From contig CAYQTO010000002.1 in assembly GCA_964420455.1 (NCBI GenBank), positions 1 to 64,000 on the forward strand: a stretch of DNA of 64,000 bases, written 5' to 3'. Shown here one piece after another: positions 61,653 through 64,000 of the stretch. The notes below the pieces were generated by a model. That model made no database searches and was not told the DNA's origin. It saw only the letters and a program-made list of their open reading frames with translations. This DNA is from CAYQTO01 sp964420455. GTDB lineage: Bacteria; Sumerlaeota; Sumerlaeia; SLMS01. Position 1 is the first letter of the stretch. The number at the start of each line of letters is the position of its first letter. A program made the translations under genes and the position numbers.

Positions 61653-63335
61653 GTGACGGTTCGCAAACTTGTTGTCGTGGGTGGCGTTGCTGGCGGAGCC
61701 AGCTGCGCCGCCCGGGCACGCCGCCTCAGCGAGGATGCCGAGATCGTCCTCGTTGAACGTGGCCCCTTTATTTCCTTCGCCAACTGCGGTCTGCCTTATC
61801 ACATCGGCGGGGAAATCCCCGACCGTGGTAAGCTTATCCTTCGCACCCCGGAGGAGCTTAACCGCCAGTTCCGCCTGGACGTCCGGGTTCGCACCGAGGC
61901 GGTGTCGATCGACCGCGAGGCGGCAACGGTCCGCCTCCGAAATCTGGCAACCGGCGAGGAGACCGACGAGTCCTACGATGCCCTGGTGCTTTCCACCGGC
62001 GCGGCGCCCCTTCGCCCGCCGATCCCGGGAATCGACCAACCGGGCATCTTTTCACTCCGAAACATCCCAGACATGGATGCGATCGGGGCATGGATGGACG
62101 AGACGGAGGCCCGGCAGGCGGTCGTCGTTGGCGGCGGCTACATCGGGCTCGAAATGGCGGAGCAACTCCATCACCGGGACCTCCGGGTGTCCGTGGCCGA
62201 GGCGCTCCCCCAGATCATGGCCCCCCTCGACCCCGAAATGGCCGCCATCCTCGAGGGCGAACTGCGCCAGCGCGGTATCGACATCCACCTTGGTTCGAAG
62301 GTGGTTGGGTTCGACGGACCCGAGGAGGGCAAGGGCGCGCCGACGGTGGTGCTCGAGAACGGTACCCGCCTGCCCGCGGACATCGTGGTGCTGGGGCTTG
62401 GGGTGCGGCCGGACGTGCCGCTGGCGCGCGAGGCGGGGATCGAACTGGGCGAGCGCGGCGGCATCCGCGTCGATGAATACAACCGCACGAGCGATCCGAG
62501 GATTTATGCGGTGGGCGATGCGGTGGAGGTCCGCGACGGGGTAACCGGCGAGTGGTGCCTGGTGCCGCTCGCGGGGCCGGCGAACCGCCAGGGCCGCAAC
62601 GTCGCCGACACGATCTTCCTTCACCCGACGGCATACCGCGGAACCTTCGGCACGGCGGGGGTGCGCCTCTTTCAATACGTGGCGGCGTGCACCGGTGCGA
62701 ACGAGAAGCGCCTGCGGGCCGCGGGAATCCCCCACAAGGCGATCCACCTCCACCCGGGCAACCACGTCGGCTATTACCCCGGTGCCACACCGATCGCGAT
62801 GAAGCTTCTCTTCTCGCCGGAGGACGGGCGCGTTCTGGGCGCCCAGGCCGTTGGCCAGGAGGGTGCCGAACGTCGCATCGACGTAATCGCGACCGCCATC
62901 ATGGCGGGGATGACGGTCGACGAACTGGCGCACCTGGAACTGGCGTACGCGCCGCCCTTCGGCGCCGCCAAGGACCCCGTCAACATGGCCGGCATGGCCG
63001 CGCAGAACATCCTCCGAGGCCTGACGGACGTCGTTCACTGGGACGAGGTGGAACTCCTCGATCCGGAGAAGGACTTCCTGCTGGATGTGCGTAACGAGGG
63101 GGAACTGACCGTCGGCCGCATCCCCGGCGCCGTCCACATTCCCTTCCCGGAACTGCGCGAGCGCCTCGACGAACTGCCGCGCGACAAGCGCATCGTGGCA
63201 CACTGCGCCACCGGGCCCCGGTCCTACTTCGTCACCCGGATTCTCAACCAGAACGGTTTCCGGTCGGCGAACCTCAGTGGCAGCTACGTCACCTGGTCCA
63301 AGGCCCCCAAGAAGGTTCCGGCCCCCTCGCCCTAG
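61653..63335 (+). CDS. CoA-disulfide reductase-like flavoprotein fused to a rhodanese domain
   Basis: 560 residues from GTG 61653, with GGAGGT 5 bases upstream. The flavoprotein part (1-455) has VVVGGVAGGASCAARAR, the single redox cysteine in SFANCGLPYH (Cys45) and VVVGGGYIGLEMAEQL for the NAD(P)H site, the CoA-disulfide reductase pattern. The C-terminal rhodanese (about 465-560) has DVRNEGE, GAVHIP and the active loop HCATGPRS (Cys518). Fusions of this kind reduce CoA persulfide and polysulfides. The ArsR gene upstream and the desulfurase before it suggest sulfane-sulfur metabolism. Confidence 0.92.
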   Translation: MTVRKLVVVGGVAGGASCAARARRLSEDAEIVLVERGPFISFANCGLPYHIGGEIPDRGKLILRTPEELNRQFRLDVRVRTEAVSIDREAATVRLRNLATGEETDESYDALVLSTGAAPLRPPIPGIDQPGIFSLRNIPDMDAIGAWMDETEARQAVVVGGGYIGLEMAEQLHHRDLRVSVAEALPQIMAPLDPEMAAILEGELRQRGIDIHLGSKVVGFDGPEEGKGAPTVVLENGTRLPADIVVLGLGVRPDVPLAREAGIELGERGGIRVDEYNRTSDPRIYAVGDAVEVRDGVTGEWCLVPLAGPANRQGRNVADTIFLHPTAYRGTFGTAGVRLFQYVAACTGANEKRLRAAGIPHKAIHLHPGNHVGYYPGATPIAMKLLFSPEDGRVLGAQAVGQEGAERRIDVIATAIMAGMTVDELAHLELAYAPPFGAAKDPVNMAGMAAQNILRGLTDVVHWDEVELLDPEKDFLLDVRNEGELTVGRIPGAVHIPFPELRERLDELPRDKRIVAHCATGPRSYFVTRILNQNGFRSANLSGSYVTWSKAPKKVPAPSP

Positions 63336-63440
63336 GGGGGCCGTTGAATCGGCCGGGGTGGTGCCTGCTCAGCCCCGCCCCGGCCGTCCCACCTTACCTT
63401 TCCTTGATCGGCGGGGTCCTCTCTGGCAGTAGACCCGGCC

Positions 63441-64000
63441 ATGTCGACGAGCGTCCTTCCCCTCCCTTCCCCCACCGCGCCCGAACCCCGCCGGCTCGAG
63501 CGCAACGCCGGCTACCTCGTGGCGGTCCCCGCAGTGACGGCGGTGCTGGTGATTCTGGCGTTGATCCGTCTCCCGCTCCCCCAGGAGCCGCCGCCCCTCC
63601 CCATGAAGGTGGTCGTCCAGCTGGAGGAGCCACCGGAGCCCGAGCCGATGGTGGAGCCAGAGCCCGAGCCCCAACCGGTCGAGGAACCGCCGCCGATGCC
63701 GGAGGTCGTCGCCACGCGCCCTGATTCGGACGAGCAGGGCGAGGAAATCGTCGATCCGGTGAAGGCGGAGGAGCCGCCCGCCACGCGCGAACTGGTGCTC
63801 GAGCAGCCCCTCGACGAGCCGGTCCCCACGCCGCCAAACATCGTGGACTGGGTGCCCAACGTGGACGAGGCGGAGCAGATCGCCGCACTCCGCGAGGAAC
63901 TCAACCAGGCGCGCGAACAGCTTGATGCGAAAGCCAGGGAAGTGCGCGAGTTCGTGATCAAGCAGGAGGTCTCGAGCGCCGCGCGGGACTTCGAGCTGTC
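63441..64000 (+). CDS. TonB-like Pro/Glu-rich single-pass membrane protein (3' end missing)
   Basis: The ATG at 63441 opens a frame that leaves the window at 64000 (about 186 residues seen). Residues about 27-43 (VAVPAVTAVLVILALIRL) form one transmembrane helix. The segment QLEEPPEPEPMVEPEPEPQP is the Pro-Glu repeat typical of TonB/TolA-type periplasm-spanning proteins. After about residue 150 a coiled-coil begins (EQIAALREELNQAREQLDAK). The lack of the C-terminus prevents a firm identification. It starts about 105 bases after the CoA-disulfide-reductase stop, and no terminator is seen in between. Confidence 0.65.
   Translation, partial: MSTSVLPLPSPTAPEPRRLERNAGYLVAVPAVTAVLVILALIRLPLPQEPPPLPMKVVVQLEEPPEPEPMVEPEPEPQPVEEPPPMPEVVATRPDSDEQGEEIVDPVKAEEPPATRELVLEQPLDEPVPTPPNIVDWVPNVDEAEQIAALREELNQAREQLDAKAREVREFVIKQEVSSAARDFEL

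Noticed and set aside
1..64000. tRNA genes, CRISPR arrays, insertion sequences, prophage or integrase genes
   Set aside because: None found on reading both strands; no cloverleaf-like segments, spaced direct repeats or transposase motifs.

Overview
The window is high-GC (roughly 65% by eye), densely coded bacterial chromosome. No intergenic gap exceeds about 240 bases. I saw no rRNA, tRNA, CRISPR array, insertion sequence or phage gene. An RND efflux adaptor/permease pair, a lipobox lipoprotein, a DUF374 acyltransferase-like protein and several signal-peptide surface proteins suggest a diderm (Gram-negative-type) cell. The accessory content resembles environmental, deeply branching phyla (planctomycete-like or candidate phyla such as Sumerlaeota or Hydrogenedentota): beta-helix proteins with dockerin-like tails, a large PKD subtilase, a GHL10 glycosidase and a Ser/Thr kinase-TPR receptor. 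I cannot fix the phylum from sequence alone.

Layout. 1-8055 (minus) is a tight five-gene run: MobA-like nucleotidyltransferase, then a 1363-residue protein joining a DnaG-type zinc-finger-like N-terminus, a long TPR array and a DnaA-type AAA+ ATPase without the DnaA DNA-binding domain, then a small membrane protein, an exported helical protein and a DUF374 acyltransferase cut by the window edge. 8128-12180 holds two secreted proteins ending in dockerin-like loops, an SDR enzyme and a zinc metallopeptidase-like protein. 12268-17295 is the RND adaptor/permease pair and dtd. 17318-19994 (minus) holds a protoporphyrinogen-oxidase-like flavoprotein and an unknown protein. 20158-28085 holds a YfhO-like membrane protein, an SGNH hydrolase and two tandem paralogous beta-helix surface proteins, each closed by a strong terminator.

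28470-39753 is mostly housekeeping and stress functions: lon, a TatD nuclease, an esterase, a double-PDZ protein, a Ser/Thr kinase-TPR receptor and a sensor histidine kinase. 39811-42218 is a divergent pair (MDR dehydrogenase and HtrA-like protease) around a perfect 18-bp palindrome. 42257-45089 (minus) is rpsL-rpsG, a terminator, then a polyprenol-kinase-like protein, a sirtuin and an 86-residue protein. 45324-49286 is a giant secreted subtilase. 50002-55967 holds mnmG, a DUF4870-like protein, two unknown proteins and an aspartase. 56124-59836 (minus) holds a GHL10 glycoside hydrolase and a GT-C-like membrane protein. 59977-63335 is a sulfur-handling group: a cysteine desulfurase broken by an in-frame amber codon, an ArsR regulator and a CoA-disulfide-reductase/rhodanese fusion. 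A TonB-like Pro/Glu-rich membrane protein runs off the right edge.

The item most worth following up is the zinc-finger/TPR/DnaA fusion at 3260-7351. Next are the amber codon in the desulfurase, the shared C-terminal modules of the secreted proteins and the palindrome before the protease gene.
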